The translations under genes and the position numbers were made by a program. Below are positions 61,901 to 64,000 of a DNA stretch of 64,000 nt, piece after piece (positions within the stretch are counted from its first letter, which is position 1; every line of letters begins with the position of its first letter). Below the pieces are notes generated by a model, which had not been told where the DNA came from, did not search any database, and saw nothing but the letters and a program-made list of their open reading frames with translations. This DNA comes from Bifidobacterium sp. ESL0769 (GTDB taxonomy: Bacteria > Actinomycetota > Actinomycetes > Actinomycetales > Bifidobacteriaceae): positions 2,356,001 to 2,420,000 of the forward strand of contig NZ_CP113918.1 of assembly GCF_029395495.1 (NCBI RefSeq), read 5' to 3'.

Positions 61901-64000
61901 GCCCGCGTCATCGGTGACGACGACTTCGGCCTTGCTAGGCCGTACCGCCGTGGGCCAGTTGATGGTGAACGTACCGCTACCATCGGTGGTCGCAGTATCA
62001 TCCGGATCTGCCGTACCGCCTGAAGCATTTTGCCAATGAATGGTGACCGTAGCGCCTACAAGCTTCGTGCGATTAGACTGGGCTACAGCGTCGCCGGAAG
62101 TATAAAGCGTACCAGAAAGCGTACCATTGGAACCGGTTTCCTCAGGAGTCTGGTAATCCAGTTTCTCCGAGCCCACGCCGAACGCCGGAGCCACGATATC
62201 GAGAGTGTTGCCATGCTTGAAGGCATAGTTCGTTTCCTGCGTATCGTCATGGTTCACTCGACGAACACGGAACGAATAATCTGTGCCCGTGCCGACATCG
62301 TCGAGAGTGAACGCCGAAGTCGGGAACGTGGCCGTCCACTTGCCATCCATATCAAGCGAAACACTCGTTGCGGCGACACCGTCACCTGGAGCGGTGGAAG
62401 TGCTCCCGGCGGTGTTCATGAGGTCAACCTCAATCTTATCGCGGTTGCTATCGGTGACCGACGTACCCAAAGTCGCATCAGGAGCCGTGCCCGAAACGGT
62501 AACCGTGCTCGAAGTGAGACCCGCATCGCCGTTCACATGAGGCTTCTGCGTGATGCCGGTGATAGTCGGTTCGGTATTGGTGAAACTCAGCGGTGTCCAC
62601 TGCGCCACCAAAGTGCCATGAGTATCTGGATCCGCAGGATGGTTTCCATCGTTATGACTGCTCATGATGTCATACCAATTGTTCCACCGCTCCCAGTCGA
62701 AGCTGAACGTATCACCTCCGTGGTAAAGCTTCGGGGGGTTCACACCCACATTGGCACCGTCCTCCGTATCTTTCCAACCAGCAAAGGTGAAGTTGTTGCG
62801 ATGCGGTTCGGCAGTCGGCAACGTGACATCACAGGTATGGGTACTTGGCCAGCAACCGTTATGCGAAGCAGCCGTAAAACTAGGCATGCCGGTAGGCTGG
62901 TCCGGGTCACCCGGTCCCACACCCGACGTCATCGAATCAAGCGACATATTCGGCGCACTGCCATACCATTTGGCTGTGGGCGTTGGCGCTGCTATGCCGT
63001 TATCGGGAATAATGTTGGTGACGACACTGTCCTCGGAACTCCAATATCCTGTCCCTAGATCGTGCCAGTGCCAAACTACTGGCGACGACGAAATTAAATC
63101 CATCGTATACGGGCCACGGTGTAGTCCATTGCCACTTGGTAGCCTCGTGTGCGGCCCAAGCTTCAACATTTTGATTGGTGAATCCTGGAACATGAGTGTC
63201 GCGTTGAACCCCGGCGAATCAGTAGAGAAATTCGAAATATCAAGCCTTTGGAGACCACCACAACCGGCAAACATATATGAGGTATTAGTCAGCGCCGGTG
63301 TGTTCAAGTTCGAAAGATTCAGCTCCGAAGCATTCGTGTTTTGGAACATGAACGACATGTTCGTCACCGACTCCGTATGCCATCCATTGCTCGCTGTGAA
63401 CATATCTCGGGGGTATCGCATCATCTCTGTTCCCGCAAACATGCCCTCCATGCTGGTCACGCCGCTCGTCGACCAGTTACTGCCGAAGTTGATGGATTCC
63501 AACCTCTCGCAAGTCTCAAACATACTCTTCATACTGTTGCTGGGGATGCTTGTGAAATCAATCTTGCTTACATCGGCGCTCTCCAAATGCCGGTCGTCAT
63601 AAAACAGCATTTGAGTATTAGTAATGTCTTCAAAGGTCGCATTTGTCAAATCGATTTTCCATAAATTCGGCAAGCCACCAAACAATCCGCCAATATCTCC
63701 GCTCATAACAATGGGATCGGTGAATTCGATTTTCTGTATAGCCTGTTCATCCTCATAATTAAGCCACCTTATCCAGGGATGGTGTTCATCTCCTTTTCCA
63801 GGTGTCGGATCGAACGGATTTGCTATGCCAGATATCAACTTCCACTTGTTCTTTGTGGTCCAATCAGGACGCTTAAGACCTATCTGTAATACGCAAATCC
63901 CAGGCGAACTAGGAGAGCTAGTCGTGTATCGGAAAGAAACATTCGGTTTAGAAGCTGCGTCAGTATTGAAAGGCCCCATTGACCTCCAGTTAGTAAGAGA
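58901..64000 (-). CDS. Giant BspA-like (DUF285) surface protein with repeated Ig-like modules; 5' end outside window
   Basis: At least 1692 residues. No stop or signal peptide appears before the right edge; an ATG at 63977-63979 behind GGAGG is in frame, but the frame is still open upstream (LTNWRS), so the true start is probably outside. The N-terminal part has BspA/DUF285 repeats (SMKSMFETCERLESINFGS, VTSMEGMFAGTEMM, NTSYMFAGCGGLQRLDISNF), then an InlB-like FAGWKDTEDG repeat. The long remainder is repeating Ig-like modules containing VKDAAGNTSA or TDAAGNTSAT and GDVITATATR. The C-terminus is a basic KKSAPLAHKDG stretch, one helix (about 1655-1680) and KYANNAHHAQSKR, without LPXTG. Probably a wall/membrane-anchored adhesin. 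Confidence 0.85.
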   Translation of the reverse strand, partial: SLTNWRSMGPFNTDAASKPNVSFRYTTSSPSSPGICVLQIGLKRPDWTTKNKWKLISGIANPFDPTPGKGDEHHPWIRWLNYEDEQAIQKIEFTDPIVMSGDIGGLFGGLPNLWKIDLTNATFEDITNTQMLFYDDRHLESADVSKIDFTSIPSNSMKSMFETCERLESINFGSNWSTSGVTSMEGMFAGTEMMRYPRDMFTASNGWHTESVTNMSFMFQNTNASELNLSNLNTPALTNTSYMFAGCGGLQRLDISNFSTDSPGFNATLMFQDSPIKMLKLGPHTRLPSGNGLHRGPYTMDLISSSPVVWHWHDLGTGYWSSEDSVVTNIIPDNGIAAPTPTAKWYGSAPNMSLDSMTSGVGPGDPDQPTGMPSFTAASHNGCWPSTHTCDVTLPTAEPHRNNFTFAGWKDTEDGANVGVNPPKLYHGGDTFSFDWERWNNWYDIMSSHNDGNHPADPDTHGTLVAQWTPLSFTNTEPTITGITQKPHVNGDAGLTSSTVTVSGTAPDATLGTSVTDSNRDKIEVDLMNTAGSTSTAPGDGVAATSVSLDMDGKWTATFPTSAFTLDDVGTGTDYSFRVRRVNHDDTQETNYAFKHGNTLDIVAPAFGVGSEKLDYQTPEETGSNGTLSGTLYTSGDAVAQSNRTKLVGATVTIHWQNASGGTADPDDTATTDGSGTFTINWPTAVRPSKAEVVVTDDAGNKLDKTITFSAHTPATPTGLALDTPLPHAALGVTPSGDIVLKGAASGHVPTGDVITATATRGGVTINSYGSTAWSGSNWSVTFHASDFATNSADSVGKGQTYTFTASRSISGSPASTADLTGQTIDVVAPEVYDLAVDTATHHTTVTGKVRSSANATAQSSREAESGTNNVTLKWLDSAGAAIGGVADTTASSDASGNFSATIPTGHTNIAKVKVQVKDAAGNTSAYVTQTGIVYSPSAPTGLELASPMPHATLGAAVTGDIVLKGTVSDHAISGDVITATATRAGMSSPINSYGSTTWSGNNWSVTFHASDFAAAAADPVGSGEHYTFTASRSISGGSASTATLTNAFVDVIAPDLTTLTVNNAAHTVTGKVIAQTGSSTSESGTNNVILQWLDSSNTQVGLDATVSSDAAGNFTATVPSSRDVTKVRVQVKDAAGNTSAKQTKSGIIHVASDPTHMALETLPKSLNGAPVTAPVILDATIDPTTIAGGTISASVKNASGTVIDTLTPVVSGSSVTASFPAATFTNATAKNYTFVVTIRNAAGDATATLADQSIDLVAPDVVPAKPMQTAGKVNGVVWSSTAKLAKEASVRLDFNWMKADGTSLATSTTSSESGDALGNFSALTPAAAKEARKVSVQATDAAGNTSATQTVNFTLPDPTLNTTIDIPHVNGSSLTGFVKLSGIIADYNYNAGDTLEAVVVKGDLSTSDPTTPNTRATSFTINPDGSWSAQFATSAFTTPVDSVGKGRDYTFYVRLVRGDMNSGYAHEPALIDLVAPSLPKAGMEYRLPNNGKAGKVFGKVYTSSDVTARQPEVGAKVVVSYTPLSAQAQDLTEAPKVQGAADVNMDEPSADVRSVSYTDTGVGDNSLLRGFAKQVDQVSPLVKDGVSSASGTVDSDGTFSIDWDPSWEQGGTVSVVAYDAAGNSSIPVEMQLGKAKKSAPLAHKDGNTSAVGKKKLVATGVGVTAIALFAALMLVGAQTAFWLSRKYANNAHHAQSKR

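Overview
The window looks like chromosome of a member of the Bifidobacteriaceae. The evidence is the actinobacterial fhaA-fhaB-pstP-rodA-pbpA-pknA-pknB block, moderately high GC, strong AAGGAG ribosome binding sites, extended -10 promoters of the TGCTAAACT type, and many very large LPXTG-like or tail-anchored surface proteins with sortase-C pili. The species cannot be fixed from sequence reading alone.

Layout. 1-20 kb is a cell-envelope region. It holds the start of an unidentified membrane protein leaving the left edge, a 1721-residue cell-wall-anchored adhesin with SdrD/Cna-type domains, an HtrA-like protease, a leucine-rich-repeat protein, and a three-gene sortase pilus cluster (large LPITG protein, class C sortase, LPLTG pilin; all on the minus strand). 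20-23 kb has tRNA-guanine transglycosylase, a nitroreductase-like protein and tRNA-Leu(CAG). Downstream of the tRNA lies a small accessory stretch: a DUF5680-like gene, a remnant of a resolvase C-terminus, and a three-gene, overlap-coupled toxin-antitoxin-like cassette behind a perfect 23-bp palindrome. 24.7-33.7 kb carries ordinary metabolism (LOG phosphoribohydrolase, two tandem ketopantoate-reductase-like paralogues, a DUF3995 membrane protein, a MalY/PatB-type aminotransferase and an alpha/beta hydrolase). It is interrupted by an AbiEi/DUF559-like gene flanked on both sides by related hairpin repeats. 33.8-40 kb has a second LRR adhesin and an S9 peptidase. 40-47.7 kb is accessory: a low-GC DUF3800 gene behind a promoter plus terminator (possible small RNA), twin zinc-ribbon/PASTA-like/cysteine-domain membrane proteins, and a DUF4143 ATPase between two different repeat arrays.

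47.7-58.3 kb is the cell-shape and Ser/Thr-phosphorylation operon. FHA proteins bind phosphothreonine, the PP2C phosphatase opposes PknA/PknB, PknB senses wall fragments through four PASTA domains, and RodA with PbpA build peptidoglycan. From PstP on, each gene overlaps the next by four bases. The right end is a BspA-like surface protein, more than 1,690 residues long, whose 5' end is beyond the window.

Most interesting for follow-up: the twin zinc-ribbon/PASTA proteins; the gene-associated tandem or hairpin repeats at 30.4-32.0, 46.15-46.31, 47.5-47.67 and 58.36-58.48 kb; the coupled TA-like cassette on top of a resolvase relic; and the possible short RNA at 40.0 kb. All functional assignments come from reading motifs by eye; no database search was run.
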